Shown piece by piece: positions 16,877 through 25,977 of a stretch of DNA of 64,000 nt (position 1 is the first letter of the stretch; every line of letters starts with the position of its first letter). The stretch spans positions 372,001 to 436,000 of the forward strand of contig BMSW01000002.1 of NCBI GenBank assembly GCA_014649355.1, written 5' to 3'. The position numbers and the translations under genes are program-made. Source of the stretch: Streptomyces althioticus. GTDB lineage: Bacteria > Actinomycetota > Actinomycetes > Streptomycetales > Streptomycetaceae. The notes below the pieces were generated by a model. It searched no databases. It was not told the DNA's origin and was given only the letters and a program-made list of their open reading frames with translations.

Positions 16877-18199
16877 ATGTTCTCCCGCTTCTCCCGCGCC
16901 GCCCGCCGCCCCACGTCCCCGGAGCTGGTCACCGCCTGGGAACGTCTCGACGCCGGTGATGTGCCCGGCGCGCTCCGCCTGCTGCGGCAGGCCGACGCGG
17001 CGCCCCTCGAGGAGGTCGCCCTCGTCGTCGGGCGCGCCGCCGCCACGGCAGGCTTCGACGACCTGCGTACGGCCGCCTCCGCGCTCTCGGCGCACCCGGA
17101 CCGGCCGCAGGCCCTGTACGACTACGGGTACGCGTGTGTCGAGCGCGGCGTCTCCCACCTGGCGATCCCCGCCCTGCGCGAGGCGCTGCGGCTGACGGGG
17201 TCGGTCGCCGTGCTGCGCGAGCTGGTGTCGGCGTACGAGGACGAGGGCCGGCACCGTGACGCCGCCGACGCGCTCCTGGCCCACGAGGCGGTTCTCGCCG
17301 ACTGGCCCGACCGCTACCTGCTCGTGTACAACGCGCTCTTGGCCGGCGACCTGGAGCAGGCCCGGCATCGGCACGCGCTGCTGCCGGGCCCGGACGAGGA
17401 CCTGTGGCACGGCGCGCACGACCGGCTGAACCGCATGCTGCGGCGCGCCGCGTGCGCGCTGGAGGCCGGCGCCCTGGACGGCACCGACCTGCGCGGCTGG
17501 CAGTTCGTGATGGGCGGTACGGTGCTCGGCACGCTGTCGCCGTACGGCTTCGACGCGGGGATGACCGGCCGGTTCGCCTGGCTGCACGACACCCACGGCC
17601 AGTGCCTGGCCGGCCTGGTGCGGCTGCGGGCGGTGCTCGACGCGGCCGGGGTGCGGGCCCGCTCGGTGTCACTGCTGCCGGACCGGGACAGCCGGATCCT
17701 GGGGCTCGCCGCGGCGGAGGTGCTGGGGCTGCCCGCGGAGCCGTTCGAGGCCGGACGGCAGGACACCGTGGTCGTCGCCTACGACCTCGGCGCGACGGCC
17801 GGGGACCCGCGGGGCGCGGCCGCGCTGGAGCAGCTGCGGGAGCGGGTCCCGGGGCAGGTGCTGCACGAGCACGCCGGCTGCTGGACGGATCCACCGCCGG
17901 TCGCGGCGGACAGCGTGACGCTCCTCCACCAGTCGGCCGTCGCCCCGTGGGCGGGCGGGCTGCGGCAGGGCGCCGACGGCGGGGTGGAGCAGGGCGATGC
18001 CGACCCGCGTCCGGAGGAGGAGATCGCCGCCTCGGTCGTGGCCGCCGACCCCGAACCGGACGAGGGGGACGGGCGGACACCGGCCGATCCGGTCGAGGGG
18101 GTGGCCGCGTTCGTCACGGCCGTGCGTGACGCCTGGCTGCGGGGCGACCGTGACGCGGTGCGGTCGACCGGACCGGTGGGCAGCTCCAGGTTCCTCTGA
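16877..18199 (+). CDS. TPR-like hypothetical protein
   Basis: 440 residues. The first 230 are helical pairs resembling tetratricopeptide repeats (ALRLLRQADAAPLEEVALVV, ALYDYGYACVERGVSHLAIP). The remainder includes GMTGRFAWLHDTHGQCLAGL, an LGLPAEPFE segment and a disordered acidic stretch before an AFVTAVRDAWLRGDRD helix. The layout suggests a cytosolic scaffold or regulatory protein. GGAGG lies 9 nt before the second ATG (16877), preferred over the one at 16868. Unknown function. Confidence 0.72.
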   Translation: MFSRFSRAARRPTSPELVTAWERLDAGDVPGALRLLRQADAAPLEEVALVVGRAAATAGFDDLRTAASALSAHPDRPQALYDYGYACVERGVSHLAIPALREALRLTGSVAVLRELVSAYEDEGRHRDAADALLAHEAVLADWPDRYLLVYNALLAGDLEQARHRHALLPGPDEDLWHGAHDRLNRMLRRAACALEAGALDGTDLRGWQFVMGGTVLGTLSPYGFDAGMTGRFAWLHDTHGQCLAGLVRLRAVLDAAGVRARSVSLLPDRDSRILGLAAAEVLGLPAEPFEAGRQDTVVVAYDLGATAGDPRGAAALEQLRERVPGQVLHEHAGCWTDPPPVAADSVTLLHQSAVAPWAGGLRQGADGGVEQGDADPRPEEEIAASVVAADPEPDEGDGRTPADPVEGVAAFVTAVRDAWLRGDRDAVRSTGPVGSSRFL

Positions 18200-18217
18200 T
18201 GCGGTCGCGCGGCGGTG

Positions 18218-18242
18218 GGGCGCGTGACCGGGTCACGCGCCC
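18218..18242. terminator. Hairpin between convergent genes
   Basis: An 11-bp perfect stem, GGGCGCGTGAC and its complement, with a 3-nt loop, lies between the convergent ends of the TPR-like and DUF998 genes. It fits a bidirectional terminator. Confidence 0.65.
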
Positions 18243-18261
18243 GGCCCCGCGTGGGGCGAGG

Positions 18262-18867
18262 TCACATGGACGGTTCCGCGCGCCGTCCCGCGCGGTGCCG
18301 CAGGCACGACAGCACCACGACGAACGGCCACAGCGACTGCACGGCCGTCACCACGCGTTCGGCGACGCCCGCCATGCCGTGACGGTGCATCTCGACGAGG
18401 AACCACACCGCCCCGGCGACCATCACGGTGGTCGCCGCGAAGGACGGCAGGGGCCGCAGCGCCCACGGCGTGCCACGGCCCGCGGTCGCGGCGAGGACGG
18501 GCCACAGGGCGAGCAGCGTGAACCCGACGGCGGCCACCGAGCCGTGCCCCAGTGAGCCTCCGCTGCTCGGGGCGGGGACCATCGCCACGGCCAGCGCGGC
18601 CACTCCCCCGCCCGCCAGCGCGACCCGACCGGTCGCCGCGGCCGCCCGCAGCCCCCACGCGGTGAGCAGATGGCAGACGCCCAGCGCGAGGAACGCCCCG
18701 GTCATCACCCAGGAACCCGAGGCGCCGTACGCCGCGAGGACGCTGATCGTCTGCGTCGCCGGGTCGTAACCCGCCCCCTCCAGCGCCGCCGAGATCGCCC
18801 AGCCCGCAATCAACAGCACCGGCGCGCACCCCGACGAGAGCAGAACCCACCTGGGAACAAGCAGCAT
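18262..18867 (-). CDS. DUF998 integral membrane protein
   Basis: 201 residues with six hydrophobic spans. The first loop (YDPATQTISVLAAYGASGSW) and the helix after it (VMTGAFLALGVCHLLTAWGL) are typical of DUF998 proteins of the plasma membrane, whose function is unknown. The start ATG lies in the AT-richer 236-nt divergent space before the hydrolase gene at 19104. Confidence 0.8.
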   Translation of the reverse strand: MLLVPRWVLLSSGCAPVLLIAGWAISAALEGAGYDPATQTISVLAAYGASGSWVMTGAFLALGVCHLLTAWGLRAAAATGRVALAGGGVAALAVAMVPAPSSGGSLGHGSVAAVGFTLLALWPVLAATAGRGTPWALRPLPSFAATTVMVAGAVWFLVEMHRHGMAGVAERVVTAVQSLWPFVVVLSCLRHRAGRRAEPSM

Positions 18868-19103
18868 TTGACCACCATAAGCGGATCAACCGACCTGTAC
18901 CGATCGAACTCGACCGTGATCGAAACATCCCGAGATGAGCGGTTCGTCTCTTCGGCGTAAGGTGATTGCCGTGCATCCGGCCGTGGTTCCGAGCTGCGGC
19001 CGCAGTCCCTCCGGCCGGCCGGAATCCGCCCGCGCGCCCTGCCGCGCGCCAACGGCCGCGTACCGGCCCGGCCGCCTCAGCCCCAGCATGCGGAGGACCA
19101 ATC

Positions 19104-19934
19104 ATGGGAACGGTGACGACTTCTGACGGGACGGCCATCTTCTACAAGGACTGGGGTCCGCGCGACGGACAGCCCCTCGTCTTCCACCACGGCTGGCCAC
19201 TCAGCGCCGACGACTGGGACGCCCAGATGCTGTTCTTCCTGCAGCACGGCTACCGGGTGATCGCCCACGACCGGCGTGGCCACGGGCGCTCCGACCAGAC
19301 GGCCGACGGGCACGAGATGGACACGTACGCGGCCGACGTCGCGGCGCTGACCGACGCGCTCGACCTGCGCGACGCCGTACACATCGGACACTCGACCGGC
19401 GGCGGCGAGGTGGCGCGGTACGTGGCGCGCGCCAAGCCGGGCCGTGTGGCGAAAGCGGCGCTCGTGAGCGCGGTGCCGCCCGTCATGGTCAAGTCCGACA
19501 GCAACCCGGGCGGCACGCCGATCGAGGTCTTCGACGGTTTCCGCACCCAGCTCGCCGCCAACCGCGCCCAGCTCTACATCGAGATCGCCTCGGGCCCGTT
19601 CTACGGCTTCAACCGGCCGGGCGCGGACGTATCCCAGGGACTCATCGACAACTGGTGGCGGCAGGGGATGACGGGCGCGACGAACGCCCACTACGAGTGC
19701 ATCAAGGCCTTCTCGGAGACCGACTTCACCGAGGACCTGAAGAAGATCGAGGTGCCGGTGCTCGTCATGCACGGCACGGACGACCAGATCGTGCCGTACG
19801 ACGACGCGGCCCCGCTGACGGTGAAGCTGCTCAAGAACGGCACGCTGAAGACCTACGAGGGCTATCCGCACGGCATGCTGTCGGTCCACCCCGACGAGCT
19901 GAACGCGGACATCCTGGAGTGGCTCAAGTCGTAG
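19104..19934 (+). CDS. Alpha/beta hydrolase, cofactor-free haloperoxidase-like
   Basis: 276 residues, the usual length of the bacterial non-heme chloroperoxidase/esterase group. The nucleophile is Ser97 in GHSTGG, the acid Asp226 or Asp227 in GTDDQIVPY, and the histidine His256 in GYPHGM. Early motifs [16 protein letters not shown] and [12 protein letters not shown] are hallmarks of this group. Such enzymes hydrolyse esters and can form peracids that halogenate. GGAGG lies 7 nt before the ATG. It is convergent with the TetR gene at 20030, with a long-loop hairpin between. Confidence 0.92.
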   Translation: MGTVTTSDGTAIFYKDWGPRDGQPLVFHHGWPLSADDWDAQMLFFLQHGYRVIAHDRRGHGRSDQTADGHEMDTYAADVAALTDALDLRDAVHIGHSTGGGEVARYVARAKPGRVAKAALVSAVPPVMVKSDSNPGGTPIEVFDGFRTQLAANRAQLYIEIASGPFYGFNRPGADVSQGLIDNWWRQGMTGATNAHYECIKAFSETDFTEDLKKIEVPVLVMHGTDDQIVPYDDAAPLTVKLLKNGTLKTYEGYPHGMLSVHPDELNADILEWLKS

Positions 19935-19949
19935 CGTTCGGCGGGCGGT

Positions 19950-19990
19950 CGGCCCCGCTCCGGTCCCTCACGGGCGCCGGGGCGGGGCCG
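19950..19990. terminator. Possible terminator hairpin
   Basis: Complementary arms CGGCCCCGC and GCGGGGCCG, 9 bp, with a 23-nt loop, between the convergent hydrolase and TetR genes. The long loop makes it less certain than the other hairpins here. Confidence 0.4.
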
Positions 19991-20029
19991 CCGTGCCGTC
20001 GGGCCCAGGGGCGCGGAGAAGCCCGGCCG

Positions 20030-20641
20030 TCAGCAGAGCGTGGCGATAGCCGTCCCGGAAAGGAACCGTTCCGCGCGCTCCCACGACCAGCCGTTCTCGA
20101 CGACCAGACTGCGCCAGCCGGAGGGACCGAACCAGAACCACAGCAGGTCGGCCGTCTCCTCTCCGGACGCCGACGGACGCGCCGTGAGCGTGTCCAGGTG
20201 GGCGGCGACGTCGCACAGCGCCCTGCGGTACTCCGCCGTGGCGCGTTCCCACAGCTCCTCGGCCTGCTCGTGCGCCGGGAGCGCCTTGCGGATGGCCTCG
20301 TGGACGAGGAACTGCCCCTCGTTGCCGTGGCGGGTGGCCGCGGCGAGCTCCCGTAGCAGCTCCCGCGGGTCGGTCAGGGCGAGCAGGCGCGCCACGGCCT
20401 CCTCGTGGCCCGACGCGTTCACGCCCTGGTCGACGATCCGGTCGAGGATGTCGCTCTTGCTGCCGACGCTCGCGAAGACCGTCTTCGGGGAGACGCCGGC
20501 CGCGGCGGCGATGTCCGCCACGGTCACCCGCCCGTAGCCGCGTCCGGCGAACAGCTCGGCCGCGCACATGAGGATCTGCTCGCGGGTGCGGGCCGCCGCC
20601 TGCTGACGCAGCGGAGAGGCATAGGCGCGCTTGGTTGCCAT
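20030..20641 (-). CDS. TetR-family transcriptional regulator
   Basis: 203 residues. The N-terminal helix-turn-helix (REQILMCAAELFAGRGYGRV, then TVADIAAAAGVSPKTVFASV with GSKSD) is a clear TetR DNA-binding domain; the C-terminal ligand domain is unassigned. The ATG at 20641 is chosen; an in-frame GTG lies three codons earlier. It is divergent from the SnoaL-like gene at 20747, its most likely target. The short gap contains TCTA-GG-TAGA but no strong long palindrome. Confidence 0.9.
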   Translation of the reverse strand: MATKRAYASPLRQQAAARTREQILMCAAELFAGRGYGRVTVADIAAAAGVSPKTVFASVGSKSDILDRIVDQGVNASGHEEAVARLLALTDPRELLRELAAATRHGNEGQFLVHEAIRKALPAHEQAEELWERATAEYRRALCDVAAHLDTLTARPSASGEETADLLWFWFGPSGWRSLVVENGWSWERAERFLSGTAIATLC

Positions 20642-20746
20642 GGGGCTCACTCTAGCCTCGCCATCCCTCTAGGTAGACGTTTGGGATATTCATTAGGTGC
20701 GCAGTAACCTCAATAAGCACCGAACCCCTACGGGAAGGCGTGACCG

Positions 20747-21385
20747 ATGGGCATGACACCACATGAGCTGGCGCGGGGCCTCTTCCGCGTGCTGGAGACC
20801 GGCGACCCCGCACTGGCCGCGGACGTGGTGCACGACCGCTTCGCCAACCGCGAGGCGGCGGTCGCCCCGGCCGCATGCTCGCTCAGCGGGCCGGCCGGCG
20901 TCCTCGCCTCCTCGGCCTGGCTGCGCAGCGCCTACGAGGACCTGCGCCTCCCGATCGACGCCATGGCGGAGAACGGGGACCGCGTGTGGGTGCGGCTGCG
21001 GATGCAGGGACGGCACACCGGTCCGTTCGTGCGGTACCGCGACGGGCGTCTTGACCAGGCGGTGCCGCCCACCGGCCGGGAGATCGACTGCGAGCAGATC
21101 CACGTGCTCAATCTGCATGAGGGCAAGGTCGTGAGGCACGAGGCGGTGCGGGACGACGTGACGATGCTGCAGCAGCTGGGCGTGTTCCCGCCCTCCCCCT
21201 CTGTGGCGCTGCGGATGGCCGCGTGGAAGGTGGGCGGCCGGGCCGCCCGGGCGGCCGAGGAGGTCACGCGGCGCGCCGCGGAGGCGGCCTCGTCCGTGTG
21301 TCGGCGCGCGGCCCGCGGACGGGAGGAGAATGCCGGTGACCAGGCTGTCCGGGATGCGGGCAGCCGTGAGCGGAGTGCGGGGTGA
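20747..21385 (+). CDS. SnoaL-like/ester-cyclase family protein
   Basis: 212 residues. The first 150 match the NTF2-fold SnoaL-like group: MTPHELARGLFRVLETGDPA, DRVWVRLRMQGRHTGPF and REIDCEQIHVLNLHEGKVVR. The C-terminal 60 residues are an Ala/Arg-rich, helical extension not typical of the family. Members include polyketide cyclases and stress-induced proteins of unknown substrate. GAAGG lies 8 nt before the ATG. It is divergent from a TetR gene and 6 nt before the GlxA-type regulator, so probably co-transcribed with it. Confidence 0.8.
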   Translation: MGMTPHELARGLFRVLETGDPALAADVVHDRFANREAAVAPAACSLSGPAGVLASSAWLRSAYEDLRLPIDAMAENGDRVWVRLRMQGRHTGPFVRYRDGRLDQAVPPTGREIDCEQIHVLNLHEGKVVRHEAVRDDVTMLQQLGVFPPSPSVALRMAAWKVGGRAARAAEEVTRRAAEAASSVCRRAARGREENAGDQAVRDAGSRERSAG

Positions 21386-21391
21386 GGGCGG

Positions 21392-22363
21392 ATGGAGCGG
21401 CGGGAGCACCGCGTCGGGGTGCTGGTCTTCGACGGCATGAAGATGCTGGACCTGTCCGGTCCCGCCGAGGTGTTCAGCGAGGCGAACCGGTTCGGCGCCG
21501 CCTACCGGCTGAGCGTCGTCTCGGTCGGCGGGAAACCGGCGCGGTCGTCGATCGGCGTGCCGGTGCCGGCCGACGCGGACGCGCTGGACGCCCCCGCCTT
21601 CGACACCTTCCTGGTGGTCGGCGGTGACGCCCTGCCCGCCTCCCCCGTCGACCCCGCACTCAGCACCGCCGCGGCGGAGCTGGCCGCGCGGGCGGGGCGG
21701 GTCGCGTCGATCTGCACGGGCGCGTTCGTGCTCGGCGCGGCCGGTCTCCTCGACGGCAGGCGGGCCACGACGCACTGGCAGCACACGGCGCTGCTGGCCC
21801 GCCGCCACCCGGCGGCCCGTGTGGAGCCCGACGCGATCTTCGTCCACGACGGCGGCACGTACACCTCGGCCGGGGTCACCGCGGGCATCGACCTGGCGCT
21901 GGCCCTGGTGGAGGAGGACCACGGGCCCGACCTGACGCGCGGTGTCGCCCGCTCGCTGGTGGTGTACATGCAGCGCGCGGGCGGCCAGTCGCAGTTCTCC
22001 GCCTCGCTTCAGGGGCCCGTCCCGCGGACACCCGTGCTGCGGCTCGTGCAGGACGCGGTGCAGGCCGATCCGACGGGCGACCACACGGCGGAGTCCCTCG
22101 CGGCACGCGTCCGGGTGAGCCCGCGCCACCTGACCCGGCTGTTCCGCGCGGAGCTGGACACCACGCCGATGAAGTACGTGGAACTGATCCGCTTCGACAT
22201 GGCGAAGGCCCTGCTGGACGCGGGGCACAACGCGACCGAGGCGGCGGCCCGTTCGGGGTTCCCCAGTTACGAGAGTCTGCGGCGGGCGTTCGCACGCCAC
22301 CTGGGGGTCTCCCCCACGCGGTACCGGCAGCGGTTCGCCTCGACGAGGGCGGACGCGCCCTGA
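21392..22363 (+). CDS. GlxA-type AraC-family transcriptional regulator
   Basis: 323 residues. Residues 1-190 are a DJ-1/PfpI-like domain (VGVLVFDGMKMLDLSGPAEV, with ICTGAFVLGAAGLLDGRRAT at the elbow) that senses a small molecule. The C-terminal AraC helix-turn-helix has AARVRVSPRHLTRLFRAELD and the second motif AARSGFPSYESLRRAFARHL. Such proteins activate catabolic or detoxification genes. It starts 6 nt after the SnoaL-like gene, and the HD hydrolase gene follows 139 nt later, a possible target. Confidence 0.9.
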   Translation: MERREHRVGVLVFDGMKMLDLSGPAEVFSEANRFGAAYRLSVVSVGGKPARSSIGVPVPADADALDAPAFDTFLVVGGDALPASPVDPALSTAAAELAARAGRVASICTGAFVLGAAGLLDGRRATTHWQHTALLARRHPAARVEPDAIFVHDGGTYTSAGVTAGIDLALALVEEDHGPDLTRGVARSLVVYMQRAGGQSQFSASLQGPVPRTPVLRLVQDAVQADPTGDHTAESLAARVRVSPRHLTRLFRAELDTTPMKYVELIRFDMAKALLDAGHNATEAAARSGFPSYESLRRAFARHLGVSPTRYRQRFASTRADAP

Positions 22364-22502
22364 CGCTCGGGGCTCCGGGTGTCCGGCACGGGGCCCGGTG
22401 TCCGTTTCCGAGGGGTTGTCGGCCGTCCCTGAGCGGCGGCGGGCGGGTCCGTAGCCGCATGGTGGAGGTGTTCCGGTCACCCCGAACCCTTTGGAGGCCG
22501 CC

Positions 22503-23141
22503 ATGAGCGAGAAGATCGCCGGTGTCACGATCCCCGACAGCACCCTGGCACGGGAGGCCACCGAGCTGATCCGCGACACCACCCCGCCGCTGATCTACCA
22601 CCACTCCCGCCGGGTGTTCCTGTTCGGCAGCCTCCAGGCCGCCGCGCGCGGGCTCCGGCCCGACCCCGAACTGCTCTACGTGGCCGCCCTGTTCCACGAC
22701 ACCGGGCTGGTGGAGCCGTACCGCTCCGACGACCAGCGGTTCGAGATGGACGGCGCCGACCAGGCCAGGGCGTTCCTGCTGGGCCACGGGCTGTCCGAGG
22801 GCGACGCGAACACCGTGTGGACGGCCGTCGCCCTGCACACCACCCCGGAGGTGCCGTACAAGATGGCCCCCGAGGCCGCGGCGACGACGGCGGGCGTGGA
22901 GACGGACGTTCTGGGCCTGCACCTGGACGGTCTCGACCGTGCCCGGATCGACGAGGTCACCGCCGCGCATCCGCGGCCGGACTTCAAGCGCCAGATCCTC
23001 CAGGCGTTCACCGACGGCTTCCGGCACCGGCCGGACACCACCTTCGGCACGGTCAACGCGGACGTCCTGGAGCACTTCGTGCCGGGGTTCCGCCGGGTCG
23101 ACTTCGTCGACGTCATCCAGAACTCGGCGTGGCCCGAGTAG
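22503..23141 (+). CDS. HD-domain hydrolase, cyanamide hydratase-like
   Basis: 212 residues. The HD metal motif is HDTG in YVAALFHDTGLVEPY, with the earlier histidines in IYHHSRRVFLFGS and the later one in VALHTTPEVPYKM. This set matches the Ddi2/cyanamide hydratase-type HD proteins, which hydrate cyanamide to urea, though many homologues have other nitrile-like or unknown substrates. GGAGG lies 5 nt before this ATG; an upstream in-frame start at 22491 overlaps that site. The 10-bp inverted repeat at 23189 follows it. Confidence 0.85.
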   Translation: MSEKIAGVTIPDSTLAREATELIRDTTPPLIYHHSRRVFLFGSLQAAARGLRPDPELLYVAALFHDTGLVEPYRSDDQRFEMDGADQARAFLLGHGLSEGDANTVWTAVALHTTPEVPYKMAPEAAATTAGVETDVLGLHLDGLDRARIDEVTAAHPRPDFKRQILQAFTDGFRHRPDTTFGTVNADVLEHFVPGFRRVDFVDVIQNSAWPE

Positions 23142-23188
23142 CCGGCGGGCCGTCAGGCGTGCGGCCCGGGCTCCGGTCCGGGCGGGCG

Positions 23189-23215
23189 GCAGGTCACCCG
23201 TATGCGGTGACCTGC
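23189..23215. promoter_or_regulatory. Perfect 10-bp inverted repeat
   Basis: GCAGGTCACC and its exact complement GGTGACCTGC flank a 7-nt centre. It lies 48 nt past the HD gene stop and 71 nt before the BCCT carrier start. It could terminate the former or be an operator or leader hairpin for the latter. Confidence 0.5.
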
Positions 23216-23285
23216 GGGTACGCGTCCGGGGCGCGCGGCGTGCCGTACGCCGAGGCGGGCCGGGCGCGCAGCATAGTGGGGCGCC

Positions 23286-24971
23286 ATGAGCAGCGAGCCG
23301 AGCGAACCGCCGCAGTCCGCGCCTTCGCCTCCGCGGACGGAGGCGCCCGACCGGGTCCTCGTCGCCGTCGGGATGGCCGCCGTCGCCGGGGTGGTGCTCT
23401 GGGCCTGGCTGGGTGAGGACTCCTTCGGCAGCGCCTCCTCCTCGGGCCTGGCGTGGACGCTGGACAACTTCGGGTGGCTGTTCGTGGTCGCCGCCGACGT
23501 GTTCCTGGTGCTGTGTCTCGTGATCGCCTTCGGCCGCTTCGGCCGGATCAGACTGGGCGAGGACAGCTCGGAGCCGGAGTTCGGCAATCTCGCGTGGATC
23601 GCGATGATGTTCAGCGCCGGCATGGGCATCGGCCTGATGTTCTACGGCGTCGGGGAGCCGCTCACCCACTTCCTCGAACCGCCCCCCGCCAGCGGGGTAC
23701 GGGCCGGGACCGGTCCCGCCGCGCGCACGGCCCTGGAGTACTCCTTCTTCCACTGGACGCTCACCCCCTGGGCCATCTACGGCATCGTGGGCCTCGCCCT
23801 GGCCTACGCGGTGTTCCGCAAGGGGCGCGGCAACCGGCTGAGTGCCGCGTTCGTGCCGCTCATCGGGGCCCGGCGGGCCGACGGGTGGCAGGGCAAGGTG
23901 ATCGATCTGCTCGCCGTGTTCGCCACGGTGTTCGGCACGGCGACCAGCCTCGGTCTGGGCGCGCTCCAGGTGGCCGAAGGGCTCGACCTCACGTTCGGGG
24001 TGGACGCCACCCGGTCGCTGGAGCTGATCATCATCGCGGCACTGTCGGCGGCGTTCGTCGCGTCCGCCTTCTCGGGGCTGCACCGGGGCATCAAGTGGCT
24101 GTCGACGCTGAACATCGTGCTGGTGGCGGCGCTGACGGTGTTCGTCTTCGTGGTCGGCCCGACCGTCTACGTGCTCGACACGATCCCGGCCTCCGTCGGC
24201 GGCTACCTCCAGAACCTGCTGCCCATGGCGACACGCACCGGCGCCTTCTCCGACCAGGCGTGGCTGGGCGCCTGGACGATCTTCTACTGGGCGTGGTGGC
24301 TGTCGTGGGCGCCGTTCGTGGGGACGTTCATCGCCCGCATCTCGCACGGCCGGACCATCCGGGAGTTCCTCATCGGGGTGCTGCTGGTGCCGAGCGGGGC
24401 GACCGTCATCTGGTTCTGCGTGATGGGCGGTTCGGCGATCCGGCTCCAGTCGACCGGGGAGGCGGACCTGGCGAGCTCGGTGGACAAGGGCGCCGAGGCG
24501 GCGCTGTTCGGGATGCTGGACGCGCTGCCGATCGGCACGGTCACGTCGTTCGTCGCGATGGTCCTCGTCATGACGTACTTCATCACCAGCGCCGACTCGG
24601 CGTCCCTGGTGATGGGGTCCCTGACCAGCCGCGGCGCGCTGCATCCGCCGTCGTGGCTGGTGGTGACGTGGGGCGTGCTGATGGCCGCGGTGGCGGCGGT
24701 ACTGCTGGTCGTGGGGGGTCTGGACTCGTTGCAGACGGCGACGATCCTGGTCGCGCTGCCGTTCGTGGTGGTCATGCTGCTGCTGTGCTGGGCGCTGCTG
24801 AGGGAGCTGAGGCAGGACCCGTCGGCGGGTCCGCTCCGGCACCCTGCCCTCCACGGGCTGCGGGACGTCGTGCGGACGATGGTGGGGGACGTGGTGGCGG
24901 AGCGGGACCGGACGCGCCATCACCGGCTGCGGCGGGCAGCGAAGTCCAAGGCGGACACCGACGACACGTGA
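23286..24971 (+). CDS. BCCT-family compatible-solute transporter
   Basis: 561 residues with 12 hydrophobic spans. BCCT signatures are MFSAGMGIGLMFYGVGEPLT near residue 115 and the substrate-binding block IFYWAWWLSWAPFVGTFIAR with ISHGRTIREF near 335-360. The Trp-rich helix binds the trimethylammonium group of glycine betaine, choline or carnitine. The Arg-rich cytoplasmic C-terminus of about 50 residues may sense osmotic stress as in BetP. It is monocistronic, following a perfect inverted repeat. Confidence 0.93.
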   Translation: MSSEPSEPPQSAPSPPRTEAPDRVLVAVGMAAVAGVVLWAWLGEDSFGSASSSGLAWTLDNFGWLFVVAADVFLVLCLVIAFGRFGRIRLGEDSSEPEFGNLAWIAMMFSAGMGIGLMFYGVGEPLTHFLEPPPASGVRAGTGPAARTALEYSFFHWTLTPWAIYGIVGLALAYAVFRKGRGNRLSAAFVPLIGARRADGWQGKVIDLLAVFATVFGTATSLGLGALQVAEGLDLTFGVDATRSLELIIIAALSAAFVASAFSGLHRGIKWLSTLNIVLVAALTVFVFVVGPTVYVLDTIPASVGGYLQNLLPMATRTGAFSDQAWLGAWTIFYWAWWLSWAPFVGTFIARISHGRTIREFLIGVLLVPSGATVIWFCVMGGSAIRLQSTGEADLASSVDKGAEAALFGMLDALPIGTVTSFVAMVLVMTYFITSADSASLVMGSLTSRGALHPPSWLVVTWGVLMAAVAAVLLVVGGLDSLQTATILVALPFVVVMLLLCWALLRELRQDPSAGPLRHPALHGLRDVVRTMVGDVVAERDRTRHHRLRRAAKSKADTDDT

Positions 24972-25033
24972 GGCGGGACGGGGCTTTCCGGTTCGGCGCG
25001 GAGGGCGGTTCAACCCGGCGGAACACGGTGGGG

Positions 25034-25102
25034 TGACCGGGGGCCGGACGGGCCGGTGACCGGGGGCCGGTCGGGCCGGTGACCGGGGGCCGGTCGGGTC
25101 TG
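25034..25102. repeat. Three tandem copies of a 23-bp unit
   Basis: A unit beginning TGACCGGGGGCCGG occurs at 25034, 25057 and 25080, with period exactly 23. Copy one differs at one base from copy two, and copy three diverges in its last bases. It lies between the convergent BCCT and GntR genes and may be a local slippage product or affect termination. Confidence 0.8.
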
Positions 25103-25179
25103 CCGGTGTGTCCGGCGGGTACGGGACGCTCGTGACGGAGCGGCGCCGATCCCTCACGGCGCCGCTTCCTCTGCGCCTG

Positions 25180-25971
25180 TCAGGACGGGCGACCGCCCGG
25201 CTGCTCGCCCTGCCTCCCTGACTCCCCCGGCTCCGGCTCCCCGGGTTTTCCCGGCGACCGGGCGATCTCCTGCTGGGCCGCCTCGATGATCCCCAGTACG
25301 GCGGCCGCCGCAGCGTCCGGGTCACCCGCCTCGACCGCGCGGACGACGGCGCGGTGACCCGGCAGCGAGGCCTCCACCGCGCCCGGCGTCTGCGTGCTGA
25401 TGTCGAAGCTGTGCCGCAGGGCGATCTCGACGGCGCGTCCCAGGGAACCGAGCAGGCGGTTGCCGCCGGCGTCCAGCAAGGCCCGGTGGAAGGCGATGTC
25501 GGCCTCGACGTAGCCGCCGCGCGCGGGTGACGCCGCCGCGGCCTCCATCGCGGCCAGGGCGTCCTCGAGGGCGCGTACGTCGTCGACGCCGGCCCGCTCG
25601 GCGGCGAGGCGTGCCGCCTCGGGCTCGACGATGCGCCGCAGTTCGCCCGTGTCCCGCAGCAGGGCCGCCGCGTCCCCGGCCTGCTTCCAGCGCAGGACGT
25701 CCGGGTCCAGGTGGTTCCAGTCGTCCGGGGGCAGCACGCGCGTGCCGGTACGTGGCCGTACCCGCAGCATGCCCTTGGCCACCAGCGACTTGACCGCCTC
25801 CCGCAGCACCCCGCGGCTGACGCCGATCTCCGACGCGAGGGCGTCCTCGACCGGCAGCGGGTTCCCGGGCTGCCACACGCCGGCCACGATGCGCCGGCCG
25901 AGTTCGTCGGCCACGCGCTGCTGCATGGTCGGGAAGTTCGTGTCGATCTCCGCCCACCCCCTGGACGTCAT
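25180..25971 (-). CDS. FadR-type GntR transcriptional regulator
   Basis: 263 residues. The winged helix-turn-helix (QRVADELGRRIVAGVWQPGN, then EIGVSRGVLREAVKSLVAKG) is GntR; the all-helical ligand domain with DIAFHRALLDAGGNRLL and a later GHRAVVRAVEAGD histidine is the FadR/FCD type, which binds metal and a small organic acid. The last 24 residues are Pro/Gly/Glu-rich. A perfect operator palindrome begins 7 nt before its ATG, so it probably represses itself and the divergent dehydratase operon. The likely effector is a sugar acid or keto acid. Confidence 0.92.
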   Translation of the reverse strand: MTSRGWAEIDTNFPTMQQRVADELGRRIVAGVWQPGNPLPVEDALASEIGVSRGVLREAVKSLVAKGMLRVRPRTGTRVLPPDDWNHLDPDVLRWKQAGDAAALLRDTGELRRIVEPEAARLAAERAGVDDVRALEDALAAMEAAAASPARGGYVEADIAFHRALLDAGGNRLLGSLGRAVEIALRHSFDISTQTPGAVEASLPGHRAVVRAVEAGDPDAAAAAVLGIIEAAQQEIARSPGKPGEPEPGESGRQGEQPGGRPS

Positions 25972-25977
25972 TCATCG

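Noticed and set aside
21876..25325. Very long minus-strand open frame of over 1,100 codons
   Set aside because: It lies opposite the GlxA, HD and BCCT genes, whose proteins have clear motifs, and its translation is low-complexity His/Arg/Gln/Pro sequence typical of a high-GC shadow frame.
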